The position numbers were made by a program, and so were the translations under genes. A DNA stretch of 64,000 nt from Acidobacteriota bacterium (GTDB taxonomy: Bacteria > Acidobacteriota > Terriglobia > Terriglobales > Acidobacteriaceae). The notes beneath the pieces were generated by a model. It was not told where the DNA came from and made no database searches. It worked only from the letters and a program-made list of their open reading frames with translations. Positions within the stretch are counted from its first letter, which is position 1. The number at the start of each line of letters is the position of its first letter. The stretch is taken from NCBI GenBank assembly GCA_003225055.1, contig QIAU01000134.1, forward strand, positions 56,301 to 120,300. The letters are read 5' to 3'. This document shows positions 18,101-26,444 of the stretch, piece by piece.

Positions 18101-18106
18101 ATTATA
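18101..18106 (-). promoter_or_regulatory. Possible -10 box for the trp-aro operon
   Basis: On the minus strand a perfect TATAAT lies 14 bases ahead of the trpC ATG. No good -35 box is visible at 16-18 bases. If used, the leader would be only several bases long and the message nearly leaderless. No attenuator or trp leader peptide is visible. Confidence 0.4.
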
Positions 18107-18198
18107 AGGGAATTGTCGGAGATAGTCGTTTGGGCTGATAATGAAGCGGTGATGCTGCCTTGTTTGGCGGAGACTTCAAACCATGCCCAGGAACTGAC

Positions 18199-18699
18199 AT
18201 GCAGAACGTAGCTGACCGTTTCAAACCTGTCCGAACCTTCGCTCTCTTCCTTCTATCCTGCCTTCTATCCTGCGCTTTCGCCCTGGCGGCCCGTGCGCAG
18301 CCAGGAAGCGCGGCCTCATCCATTCCCACAGAAGCGCTCATCCAGCCGGAAGAACTGGTCCGCATCGTTCAATCTGGCAAGAGCGCGAAGCCGCTCATCC
18401 TTCAAGTCGGCTCGAACGTCCTGTACGCACAAGCCCACATTCCAGGCTGCGAGTACGCCGGCGCCGGCTCCACCGAGAGCGGACGGCAACAACTGCGCAA
18501 GCGGGTAGACGCTCTGCCTCGCAACCAACTCATTGTCCTCTATTGCGGTTGTTGTCCCTGGAGCCACTGTCCTAACGTGAATCCCGCGTACCAGGAACTC
18601 CGGGCGATGGGCTTCACCAAGGTGTGGGTGCTTTACATCGCCAGCAATTTTGGCACAGATTGGGTCGATAAAGGTTATCCAATAGCCAAGGGCGGATAG
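18199..18699 (+). CDS. Secreted rhodanese-like domain protein
   Basis: 166 residues from ATG 18199. A Sec signal peptide (FALFLLSCLLSCAFALAARA-Q) is followed by a rhodanese fold. The putative active loop LIVLYCGCCPWSHCPN contains several Cys; the first Cys after LY occupies the rhodanese catalytic position. It may handle persulfide or thiol chemistry in the periplasm. It is 14 bases upstream of a thioredoxin-like gene, suggesting a two-gene redox unit. A start at 18160 in the same frame lacks a signal peptide at the very N-terminus. Confidence 0.78.
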   Translation: MQNVADRFKPVRTFALFLLSCLLSCAFALAARAQPGSAASSIPTEALIQPEELVRIVQSGKSAKPLILQVGSNVLYAQAHIPGCEYAGAGSTESGRQQLRKRVDALPRNQLIVLYCGCCPWSHCPNVNPAYQELRAMGFTKVWVLYIASNFGTDWVDKGYPIAKGG

Positions 18700-18713
18700 G
18701 TGGTGGAGATCGA

Positions 18714-19238
18714 GTGAAAAAGGCAGTATTGCTGATACTGACGGTGATAGTCGTGCTAGCGGTGGTGGCGAGGCGCGTAGGTCGAGACTGGGTCCCTGTC
18801 AAAGTCCATGGCGCGAAGCGATCCGACAACCGCCGGCTGGCGCCAGACTTTTCCCTTCCCGATATCAATGGCCAAAAGCTAAGCCTTTCCAGTTATCTAG
18901 GAAAGGTAATTCTGCTGGACTTTTGGGCTACCTGGTGCGTTCCCTGCCGTGGAGAAATTCCTCGCTTCGTCGAATTGCAGAACAAATATGGGGATCGGGG
19001 GCTGCAGATCATCGGCATTTCCCTGGACGACAGCCCGCAGCCTGTCCGCGACTTTTACCAGCAGTTCAAGATGAACTATCCCGTGGCCCTGGGCGGCGCC
19101 AAGACTGGCGATCTATACGGCGGGATTCTCGGTCTGCCCATCGGGTTCGTCATTGACCGAGACGGACGCATCTATGCGAAGCACATCGGCGCGACCGACA
19201 TTTCCGTCTTTGAAAAAGAGGTGAAGGCGCTGTTGTAG
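18714..19238 (+). CDS. TlpA/ResA-like membrane-anchored thioredoxin
   Basis: 174 residues from GTG 18714. An N-terminal membrane anchor (AVLLILTVIVVLAVVARRV) is followed by an AhpC/TSA-Redoxin fold: APDFSLPDINGQKLSLSSY, active site WATWCVPCRGEIPRF (CxxC), ISLDDSPQPVRDF, and the cis-Pro region LGLPIGFVIDRDGRI. Such proteins reduce apocytochrome or other periplasmic disulfides. Pairing with the rhodanese gene supports a periplasmic thiol role. Confidence 0.88.
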   Translation: MKKAVLLILTVIVVLAVVARRVGRDWVPVKVHGAKRSDNRRLAPDFSLPDINGQKLSLSSYLGKVILLDFWATWCVPCRGEIPRFVELQNKYGDRGLQIIGISLDDSPQPVRDFYQQFKMNYPVALGGAKTGDLYGGILGLPIGFVIDRDGRIYAKHIGATDISVFEKEVKALL

Positions 19239-19697
19239 AGCTGGCTTCCGGAGATGGAGCAGGGGCACAGGGGCAAGATCGTGTCCGAGAAATCAGCTTC
19301 CGCTTGCGCGTGGGCGCAGGGAGAAAAAATCTGGGCTGTTTCTGGTCGAGCGAAGGATTCTCGCAGGCTCCCCGACTGAGGCGCGGGGCTTTCCCCGCCT
19401 GATTCTGCTCCTATTCGGCGGCATCCCTAACAGCCCTGCAATTGTGCGCAACTTGGATGCTAGCCCCGCGCGGAGCGGCTCGAAAGTAACCAAGGTCGTA
19501 AGACCGAGGGGGTAGAACTAACTTTCTCGCGGATCGTGATGACCCCCACACTTCCGCCATAACACCTTACGGCTGAGCATGTTACAAGAGAATCCGAACT
19601 CGAGCTGGAGTTTCTGGAATTTCCCCTACTAGCCTCAGTTTCGGTAAGAACGGTATCAGTCGGGCAGGTCTAAACTCTGGCGATTGGAGACCGATGC
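19239..19697. other. Intergenic stretch without recognisable gene
   Basis: No frame on either strand shows a family I recognise, and the longer frames have no start or coding-like composition. The GC-rich run CTGAGGCGCGGGGCTTTCCC near 19376 could form a small stem. Confidence 0.4.
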
Positions 19698-19832
19698 TCA
19701 GTCTGATCCCGCTGTCGTACGTCCAGCAGGTTTCTTTGCTTGTTCCCGGTTCAGGACGCGCTCCGACTTTTTCTCCAACTGGTCAGCCTGCCGCTGCGCT
19801 TTATCGGCCTTTGTGCGTGTAGTCGCCACCAT
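19698..19832 (-). CDS. Candidate small Lys-rich coiled-coil protein
   Basis: A 44-residue frame from ATG 19832 with GGGAG about 9 bases upstream. The product is strongly charged with heptad-like spacing (KADKAQRQADQLEKKSERVL), then a Lys/Gly tail. I recognise no family. It could be a genuine small protein or chance; composition is more coding-like than the shadows around it. Confidence 0.3.
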   Translation of the reverse strand: MVATTRTKADKAQRQADQLEKKSERVLNREQAKKPAGRTTAGSD

Positions 19833-19902
19833 GCCAACAGTCTCCCACAGGCTAGGCCGGATTCATCCCCGCGGTACATTTCAGATAGCGGGACAATTAA
19901 GA

Positions 19903-20061
19903 TTAAGGTCTCCCTTGTTTTGCAAGGCTTAGCACGCGCTCAAGGGAACCATCGTTTCCAGTGCGAATCGTAATCAGCAATTGTTTTTCGGGTCGTGGCA
20001 ATGTACTCGTGCCTGAGCGCATCAGCTCAATGCCTTCGCTGGGTCTGACTCCGAAGCCCAT
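19903..20061 (-). CDS. Candidate small protein, unknown family
   Basis: A 52-residue frame from ATG 20061 (MGFGVRPSEGIELMRSGTST...) ending in RVLSLAKQGRP. The frame is open further upstream, so this may be the tail of a decayed gene rather than a complete one. No ribosome site is visible and no family is recognised. Confidence 0.25.
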   Translation of the reverse strand: MGFGVRPSEGIELMRSGTSTLPRPEKQLLITIRTGNDGSLERVLSLAKQGRP

Positions 20062-20100
20062 AATCTCGAAGGGAGAAGGAACTCGATTTCGTATTTGTCT

Positions 20101-20124
20101 GCTAGCTATCTATAGATAGCTAGC
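20101..20124. repeat. Perfect 24-base palindrome
   Basis: Two 12-base arms meet without spacer: left arm GCTAGCTATCTA, right arm TAGATAGCTAGC. It lies 25 bases past the stop of the minus-strand cupin remnant, in AT-rich surroundings. It could be a protein-binding site or a cruciform; there is no U-tract for a terminator. Confidence 0.85.
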
Positions 20125-20148
20125 TTAGTTCCTTGCATCTTCTTCAGA

Positions 20149-20484
20149 TCAGGTGGCCCCGCTTCTGCCAGCAGGGCTCATATGCTCGAAGAATCCTTCG
20201 ATCCCACTGGGTGACTGCACGCTAGAGAACCTTGCCCGGTTTGTCAGACAAGTTCTGGAATCGGTGTGGCAGACCCTTCGGCAGGAGCGCGAATGTACCT
20301 CACCGCCGCAGTCGATTTCAAACTCGCCTTCGAGGATGTAGAACGCTTCATCCTCACGATGGTGGATGTGTTCTGGTGCTCCGTGATGAGGCGGCACGGT
20401 GCCCTCGGTCAAGGCGTACCGTCCATCGGTGTCTGCACCAACTGCCTTATTAGGTTGAAGAGGATTCCTTGAACATTTAGGCAC
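20149..20484 (-). pseudogene. Cupin-domain protein with two compensating frameshifts
   Basis: The frame from GTG 20484 is open for 111 residues, but only parts match a cupin. The start (DGRYALTEGTVPPHHGAPEH, IHHREDEAFYILEGEFEI) and the end (VQSPSGIEGFFEHMSP) are family-like. The middle reads as unrelated sequence, while the neighbouring frame encodes LPKGLPHRFQNLSDKPGKVL, the expected second cupin motif. Two opposite indels therefore put about 20 residues out of frame, removing the second-motif His. The N-terminus is also short for the family. Confidence 0.7.
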
Positions 20485-20677
20485 AAAGCTTCGCCGCGTG
20501 AACCACTTTTGGGCGGCGGCGCGGTCCAGCCTTTGGAGAATCAGGAGGTTTGAACACCAAACACACTCCTCTCATGAAGTTCTCGTCCCCCGTGTTGGAT
20601 GAGTAGAACGGAGTTGCGGTCACTGAATCGAGCGGTCGTGCTCAGGCATCGAAAAGGAGTCATTGGAGATTCGAACC

Positions 20678-21118
20678 ATGAAGCATCTGAAGAAGCTGGA
20701 AGAGGAAGTTTCGATGTGGCCGCACATATCAGTTCACTCACATCGCTTTGGTGGGCGGGAATTCCTTTTCGGAAAGGCAGAAGTCGGGCATGTGCACATT
20801 GGCGGCGCAGTTGATATTCCCTTCACGCGCCCAATCGGTGATGCCCTTTTGGCTGAAGCTCTTGCGGAAGAGCACCGCTGGGTTCCCAACTCGGGATGGA
20901 TCACGTTCCGCATTCGCAGCGAACAGGACTTTAAGCACGCCCTTTGGCTCATGCGGCTGTCGTATTTGCGCTATCTGCTCAAGACCACAGACGAGCCGCG
21001 CAACCTGTTTGAGCAAGAAAGCGAACAACTGCGCCTCAGTTCTCGATTCAAGTCCCTGCTAGGACCCTTCGTTCCGAAAAAAGCCACAGTAGTTTCGGCT
21101 GATCCGCTCCCGGCGTAA
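20678..21118 (+). CDS. DUF5519-like (luciferase-domain) family protein
   Basis: 146 residues from ATG 20678, with TTGGAG about 11 bases upstream; a TTG at 20663 is less likely. Features are WPHISVHSHRFGGREFLFGK, GHVHIGGAVDIPFTRPIGD, and WVPNSGWITFRIRSEQD, which resemble the family annotated as luciferase-domain/DUF5519 proteins; no enzymatic activity is established for them. It is upstream of a quinone-oxidoreductase-like gene and may share a transcript. Confidence 0.7.
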   Translation: MKHLKKLEEEVSMWPHISVHSHRFGGREFLFGKAEVGHVHIGGAVDIPFTRPIGDALLAEALAEEHRWVPNSGWITFRIRSEQDFKHALWLMRLSYLRYLLKTTDEPRNLFEQESEQLRLSSRFKSLLGPFVPKKATVVSADPLPA

Positions 21119-21184
21119 GTGCCGTGCGGATAGGCTCAGTTCCCGAGTCATACCTCGAACCACATTCCAAGGAGATGAGCAAAA

Positions 21185-22129
21185 ATGGCAAATATGAAAG
21201 CAATACGAATTCACAACTACGGCGGGCCCGAAGTGCTGCAGTTCGAAGATGCACCGCGCCCGACTCCCGGTTCCGGTGAATTACTCATAAGAGTCCACGC
21301 TGCCTCAGTGAACCCCATCGACTGGAAAGTCCGAGCAGGCTACATGAAGGATTACATTCCCCTTCCCCTGCCATTTATTCCGGGCTGGGACGTTTCCGGG
21401 GTTGTCGAAGCAATGGGTGCCGGCGTCACCAAATTTAAGAAGGGCGATGAAGTCTATGCCCGCCCAGATGTTGCCGCTCATGGTTACGGCGCTTACGCGG
21501 AATACGTCGTGGTGAAGGAGACAGAAACGGCGTTCAAACCAAAATCGATTGACCACGTGCATGCCGCCGCCATTCCTGTCGGGGCGGTAACGGCGTGGCG
21601 GGCGCTATTCGATACCGCTGGGCTGAAGAAAGATCAAAAGGTATTGATTCATGGCGCAGCGGGAGGGGTGGGCAGCTTCGCGGTTCAACTCGCGAAATGG
21701 AAGGGAGCGCACGTCATCGGGACAGCGTCTGCCCGAAATCAGGCGTTTCTGCGAGAATTGGGAGTGGACGAACCGATAGATTACGCCAAGACACGATTTG
21801 AGGATTTCGTGCACGACGTGGACGTTGTGCTCGATCCCATCGGGGGAGACACCCAGAAGCGTTCGTGGAAGACACTGAAGAAAGGCGGGATTCTTGTTTC
21901 GATTGTCGGCCCACCCTCGGCAGAGGAGGCCGCCAAACACGGTGTGCGGTCAGCGTTCTTATCTGCGCAGGGAGGCTCATCGCTATTGGCTGAACTTGCA
22001 AAGCTCACTGATTCGGGAAACATCAAGCCTATAGTCGAAACCGTGCTGCCGCTATCCGAAGCCCGGCACGCCCACGAACTCAACGAGACCGGACATGCAC
22101 GAGGCAAGACAGTGTTGAAGGTCGCCTAA
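21185..22129 (+). CDS. NADP-dependent zinc-independent quinone oxidoreductase (MDR family)
   Basis: 314 residues with an AAGGAG site 11 bases before the ATG. N-terminal GroES-like domain (MKAIRIHNYGGPEVLQFEDA, VNPIDWKVRAGY), Rossmann domain with HGAAGGVGSFAVQLAKWKGA, and C-terminal EARHAHELNETGHARGKTVL. The Cys/His structural zinc ligands of true alcohol dehydrogenases are absent, as in quinone oxidoreductases. It reduces quinones or enones with NADPH; the physiological substrate is unknown. Confidence 0.9.
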   Translation: MANMKAIRIHNYGGPEVLQFEDAPRPTPGSGELLIRVHAASVNPIDWKVRAGYMKDYIPLPLPFIPGWDVSGVVEAMGAGVTKFKKGDEVYARPDVAAHGYGAYAEYVVVKETETAFKPKSIDHVHAAAIPVGAVTAWRALFDTAGLKKDQKVLIHGAAGGVGSFAVQLAKWKGAHVIGTASARNQAFLRELGVDEPIDYAKTRFEDFVHDVDVVLDPIGGDTQKRSWKTLKKGGILVSIVGPPSAEEAAKHGVRSAFLSAQGGSSLLAELAKLTDSGNIKPIVETVLPLSEARHAHELNETGHARGKTVLKVA

Positions 22130-22228
22130 TCTCAGACAACTGGTGTCGCTCCGGGTCTCTCCTGACGCACTCGGAGCGATGCCCATGTGAGGTTCCCGCA
22201 CACTGCCGACCAGAAAGGCTGCCATTTT

Positions 22229-23071
22229 ATGAGCCACATCTGCATGACCTGCGGAACCCAATATCCAACCTCATCTGAACCTCCCCGGAACTGTCCGATT
22301 TGCCAAGATGAACGGCAATACGTCGGGCCGCAGGGGCAAAAGTGGGCCTTGTTGGACGAGTTGCAGAAAACGCACCGGAACGTTCTCTTCAAAGAAGGCG
22401 AGGGGCTTTGGGGGATTCATACGGAACCGAATTTCGCAATCGGACAGCGGGCACTGCTGCTGCAAAGACTAGACGGCGGTGTTCTATGGGACTGCCTCAG
22501 CTTGATTGACGCCAACACGGTTGAGCTTGTGAAGGCACTCGGCGGCTTGTCCGCCATTGCGATTTCCCACCCGCATTACTACACCAGCATGGTCGAGTGG
22601 AGCCACGCATTTGGCGGCATCCCGATCTACCTGCACGAAGCTGACCGGGAATGGGTGCAGCATCACGATTCCGCGATGGTCTTTTGGGGTGGCGAGACGC
22701 ATCGGTTGAACGACGACATCACTCTCATCCGCGTTGGCGGGCACTTCCGAGGATTTCATGTGCTCCATTGGGCATCCGGCGATGGCGGCAGCGGTGTGCT
22801 GATGACAGGCGACATGCCGCAGGTCTGCCCGGATCGAAGGTATGTCAGTTTCATGTACAGCTATCCGAATTTTATCCCGGTGGACGGGGCGACTGTGCGC
22901 GAGATCGTTCGGAAGCTTGAGCCTTACAGGTTTGCGAAACTATATGGCGCATGGCCTAAGTTCGTGGTGGAGGGCGATCCCAAAGTCGCGCTGCGGCGCT
23001 CGGCTGAGCGTTATTTACGCGCCATCGGCGACCTTAGACCTTTAGACATCGAGCATCCCTCTGCGGCATGA
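22229..23071 (+). CDS. MBL-fold protein with N-terminal zinc ribbon
   Basis: 280 residues from ATG 22229. A rubredoxin-like/zinc-ribbon segment opens the protein (CMTCGTQYP ... NCPICQDE). The rest follows the metallo-beta-lactamase layout: AIGQRALLLQRLDGGVLWDC, AIAISHPHYYTSMVEW where HxHxDH is expected, LIRVGGHFRGFHVLHW and SGVLMTGDMPQV. The first two His are kept but the Asp-His are replaced by Tyr and Thr, so metal binding is altered. The homologue class is known but I cannot assign a function. Confidence 0.75.
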   Translation: MSHICMTCGTQYPTSSEPPRNCPICQDERQYVGPQGQKWALLDELQKTHRNVLFKEGEGLWGIHTEPNFAIGQRALLLQRLDGGVLWDCLSLIDANTVELVKALGGLSAIAISHPHYYTSMVEWSHAFGGIPIYLHEADREWVQHHDSAMVFWGGETHRLNDDITLIRVGGHFRGFHVLHWASGDGGSGVLMTGDMPQVCPDRRYVSFMYSYPNFIPVDGATVREIVRKLEPYRFAKLYGAWPKFVVEGDPKVALRRSAERYLRAIGDLRPLDIEHPSAA

Positions 23072-23129
23072 GCCCGATGAAAGCGTGTTTATCGCGTCTG
23101 CGATTGCGTTTCTGCGATGACTCAAGAAC

Positions 23130-23913
23130 GCAGAGAAGTAGGTCGTCAACACTGCTCATCAGCCCACCGCCGCCAACAATGCCGTAGGTCGTAGACCAGT
23201 CAACGCGAAACGTGTCATGAGCGCCTGAGTCGTATGCGGCAACACGACCCGATACTACGACAGTATGGTCATCGTAGAAACGCGTGTGCGACATCCCAAG
23301 AGGACGAAAAATGTTCTCGGTGGCCAATTCGGCGAGTGACTTCTTGGTTGCCCTTTTTACGACTACACCGAGCAGGAAATAGTTCGTGTGCTATAAATCC
23401 ATTCGTCTCCGGGGACGTTATTCAACCCTCTTTGGCGAAGGACGAACTTCAAAATCTCATCCGTGGAATTGAAGTCTGACACGTTTCGACCAGAGAGAAA
23501 GATCAGGGTAAAGAAGTCTCGAAATCCGCTGGTGTGGTGAAGCATCTGCCGAAGCGTGATGACATGACCATAATCGGGAGGCTCCGGAATGTCTTTCCGC
23601 ACATCGTCGTCCAGCGAAAGGAATCCCCGCTCTGCCGCCAGCACCACGGCAGCGGCGGTAAACTGCTTCGATACCGAACCCATGTAGAAAACAGACTGCG
23701 GCGAAAGCGGAACTCCAAGTTCGAGATTTGCCGAACCGTAAGCCTTGCGGTAAACAAATCCCCCTCGCTTATTACTCCAAGTGAGCATCCGGGAGAGTCT
23801 GCTTTCTCGTAAACGGAGAAGATTTGATCCACTTTTTTAGGGGCGACATCGTCCGCAATGGCTGCGGACGGAACGAGGATTCCGAGGGCAAGGACGACGA
23901 CGGCAAATCGCAT
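23130..23913 (-). pseudogene. Broken serine hydrolase (class C beta-lactamase/penicillin-binding family)
   Basis: Pieces of one gene occur in successive frames. Reading leftwards from 23913: signal peptide and start (MRFAVVVLALGILVPSAAIA, SPGCSLGVISEGD); then in another frame FVYRKAYGSANLELGVPL, the catalytic SxxK in GSVSKQFTAAAVVLAAERG, and LRQMLHHTSGFRDFF; then another frame NYFLLGVVVKRATKKSLAEL and ENIFRPLGMSHTRFYDDH; and finally VGGGGLMSSVDDLLL before the homology stops. At least two frameshifts and loss of the C-terminus make it non-functional. The SxxK serine itself is preserved. Confidence 0.8.
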
Positions 23914-24063
23914 CAGGTGCTACTTTCGCTGAAAGTTTGTTGCGTCAAACGGTTCATAGAATAAATGGATTGACTACTACCATTCACTCGTGAGGTCATC
24001 GGCAACATCTTTTCTGTTCTGCTCGGGCTGTTGGTCAAATCAGTGCGCTTTCCCAGCGCGAGC

Positions 24064-24432
24064 CTACGCCACCACAGCGGAAGCTCCCTCGACTGGCTTC
24101 TTTGCCGGAGCTAGCGCGATCAATGCTAGTCCGATGACAACGAAGAAAGCCACGCCCACCAGTTCTCTGCGTGGGATCAAATTAAGAAATGCCTGCACAG
24201 CCATAAGCGCCGCGTGGGCAAAGCTCGACCATGCCGTGAATGCGATCAGGCTGCGGTTTGCCGATGGGTCACGGGCGGCCAGCAGCAAGAAAATGCCGAG
24301 CGTGGCGTATAGGCTCATCATCATCGCCAACGCGGGGTCTTGCTTAACCATCATCATCAAGGGATAACCGGCAGCCGAAAACAGCAATCCCAGCAACATC
24401 AAGACAATCTTCAACGTCCGTTCTCGACGCAT
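24064..24432 (-). CDS. Small four-helix membrane protein (DUF6632-like)
   Basis: 122 residues with four hydrophobic segments: LKIVLMLLGLLFSAAGYPL, ALAMMMSLYATLGIFLLLAA, SLIAFTAWSSFAHAALMAVQA and LVGVAFFVVIGLALIALAP. The segment RDPSANRSLIAFTAWSSFAH is, from memory, the conserved part of a family listed as DUF6632. Function unknown. GAGGAGGGC lies ahead of the ATG at 24432 on the minus strand. Confidence 0.65.
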   Translation of the reverse strand: MRRERTLKIVLMLLGLLFSAAGYPLMMMVKQDPALAMMMSLYATLGIFLLLAARDPSANRSLIAFTAWSSFAHAALMAVQAFLNLIPRRELVGVAFFVVIGLALIALAPAKKPVEGASAVVA

Positions 24433-24553
24433 AATGCCCTCCTCCTCGTTGTCACAACCAACTCGTGGGTAGCGGAGAAGCTATTGCAGCTTCGCGTACT
24501 CGGCCTTGGCTTGCTTCAGGATGGGAATGTCGGAGTCGGCGTCCAACAACGAG

Positions 24554-25168
24554 TCACCGAACCTTCACCCCGTATTTCTGCGTCATCGGCGGGACAATAC
24601 CATTCAAGCGCAGGTACTCGACAAGCTGTCCGTAGTGGTCGGTGATATGCCAGACAGCAACGACAGAGATGCCGAGTTTGGTGTTCGGTCCGGCGTAACG
24701 ACCTTCGATACGGCCGAGCGCATTGTTTGCCGTGAGCGTGGCGAGGACGCGGTTCGAGTAGTCGAAGGAGTCCTTGAGATACTTAATCAACTCGGCTTTG
24801 GTTTTCGCCGGATCGTGGCCACCCTTTTCGCAGTCTTCGGGCGGTTTCTTGCCCTCAAATTCGTTGAAGAAGGCGAACTGGGCGCAGGCGACGTGCTTCA
24901 CTTGTTCCCCGAAGCTGCGGACGCCGTCGAACTTGCCGACTGCGGGGATGTAGGAATACTTGTCTTCCGGCATGGCTTCAGCGAGTCCGATAAAATTCCA
25001 TTCTGCAAACTGGAGCGTGCCGCTGACGCTTTCCGCCATGGACTTGGGAATGTCATCCGGCTGGGCGGCTTCCTTCGTTGCTGAGTTCTGTGGCGTTCCA
25101 GATTTCCCGACAGCAGAGAGGGCGATGCCACACATGACAAGAAGGGTAGCAACACGAAAAAGGCTCAT
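24554..25168 (-). CDS. Secreted DinB-family protein
   Basis: 204 residues: signal peptide (VATLLVMCGIALSAVG), then a DinB four-helix bundle with VRSFGEQVKHVACAQFAFF, LKDSFDYSNRVLATL and VAVWHITDHYGQLVEYLRLNG. His in VKHVAC and in HITDHYG match the DinB metal triad. DinB-like proteins act as thiol-dependent transferases or unknown metal enzymes. The signal peptide is a common variation in soil Acidobacteriota. A CTAGAATG context fits the ATG at 25168. Confidence 0.85.
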   Translation of the reverse strand: MSLFRVATLLVMCGIALSAVGKSGTPQNSATKEAAQPDDIPKSMAESVSGTLQFAEWNFIGLAEAMPEDKYSYIPAVGKFDGVRSFGEQVKHVACAQFAFFNEFEGKKPPEDCEKGGHDPAKTKAELIKYLKDSFDYSNRVLATLTANNALGRIEGRYAGPNTKLGISVVAVWHITDHYGQLVEYLRLNGIVPPMTQKYGVKVR

Positions 25169-26004
25169 TCTAGCCTCCGGTATTCTGAAAAGGATACGTG
25201 AGCCACGGAGGGAAGTCGAACGTGCGGGCTCTTAGGTCGGGTGGTTCGGAAGGGGTCGAATTTTGATCCCCCTTTTATGCGGCCTTTCGCCCCCTGTTTC
25301 GCTAGATTGGTCGCTGGCGCACGGGTATACCTTTTGAGCGGATGCGATCCCGTAGCTCCGATGGGAAAGAGATTTGAAAACGACGCTGTTCAATGGCCTA
25401 TGTCTAACGAGGCTGCGCCTCAGACCGACGAGCCATGCTACTCCTAAGGCGAATAAGTCCCCAACCCGGCGTCTCCGATGCAGGCAAACGCCAACTCCTT
25501 GCGGCACCATGAACCCAGGTACTCCGCGGCATTCCGCCTCCCGTAATTCGGGAGCGGGCCCCACCCGGCAACCGCCGCCCTTGGCAACGCAGCGTCGCAG
25601 CCGCCACCCGGCCTTCGGCGGACGCGCCCTCTGGCGCACGCGAGGGTGGTTTCTTGCGCCGTTTATAAAACTTGACTCATTTACAACAACTTTTGAAGTT
25701 CAAGTCGTCTAGGGTGTCCGACCAGTCTGTCTGCCGTCGTGGGAAGTAAACCAGCCAATCACTCGGCTATCGAACTCCTGATGAGCAGCATTCAAAGCAC
25801 CGCAATGGCCAGCATTCGGAACTTCCCAGAGAGTTATTTCAGCCGGGTTGTGGGCGCGTATCCGTTCGGACTGTTGAGGAGGAATGCCAAGCTACCTAAC
25901 GCACTCCTAAACCGCCGGGCATTGGATAAGGTATGAGAATGTTTGGATGAATCGCGGGGCGAAGACAGCGTGCAGCGAGCCGGCAAATAGGTCAGCCCGA
26001 CGGA
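25169..26004. other. Long intergenic stretch without recognised gene
   Basis: Frames of 60-135 codons occur but have no family resemblance and overlap each other on opposite strands. The 25480-25660 part is GC-rich and contains tandem CGG/GCC runs. A decayed gene is possible but nothing can be named. Confidence 0.4.
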
Positions 26005-26068
26005 TTACTCGTTGCGGAGCGCCACCACCGGGTCCACGCGGGCCGCACGCCGGGCTGGAATGGCTGCC
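26005..26068 (-). pseudogene. 3' stub of an ADOP/MacB-type ABC permease
   Basis: Reading leftwards into the stop at 26005, the last residues are AAIPARRAARVDPVVALRNE followed by TAA. This is the characteristic C-terminus of acidobacterial FtsX/MacB-like permeases. The homology ends exactly where the tRNA-Leu gene ends, so only about 20 codons survive. Confidence 0.72.
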
Positions 26069-26155
26069 TGGTGCCGAAGAAGGGACTCGAACCCCCACAC
26101 CCTTGCGGGTACATGGACCTGAACCATGCGCGTCTGCCAATTCCGCCACTTCGGC
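26069..26155 (-). tRNA. tRNA-Leu (anticodon CAG)
   Basis: 87 bases including an encoded CCA. On the minus strand the acceptor arm starts GCCGAAG and ends CTTCGGCA, the D-arm contains TGGCAGACGCG, the anticodon loop is TTCAGGT with CAG, a long variable arm follows (class II tRNA), and the T-arm has GGTTCGAGTCC. Plus-strand frames across it are artefacts. Confidence 0.96.
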
Positions 26156-26444
26156 AAGTAACTACGGGGCAGCCTGGCAAGGCCGCCGTCGGGAAGAACA
26201 ACAACATCATATTCTACCGGCGCTCCCGGCTCTGTCAAACCGGTCAAACCGCTATGACCGCTATGCGGCAAGCAGGGGCAAGCCGTGCAGCCAGTCGCCC
26301 TACAGTGTTCACCGTAGTGAACAATCTCTTCAAAGCGGGCATCCTAGAGAACGAGCGAGCGGGCATTCCGGCAGCCGCTTCTGACCCAAGGGGATGAGGT
26401 TCAATCTCGTGTCAGGGAAACTGCCATGGCGTTCGAAATTCTAA

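Noticed and set aside
18087..18198. trp leader peptide or T-box upstream of trpC
   Set aside because: No Trp-codon-rich small frame and no T-box-like TGGNACCGCG sequence is visible before the trpC start.
25232..25639. Minus-strand 135-codon Arg-rich frame
   Set aside because: Arg/Gly bias from GC-rich repeats, overlapping frames of similar length on the other strand, no domain.
26071..26397. Plus-strand frames across 25947-26397
   Set aside because: They read through tRNA-Leu in antisense and have no family resemblance.
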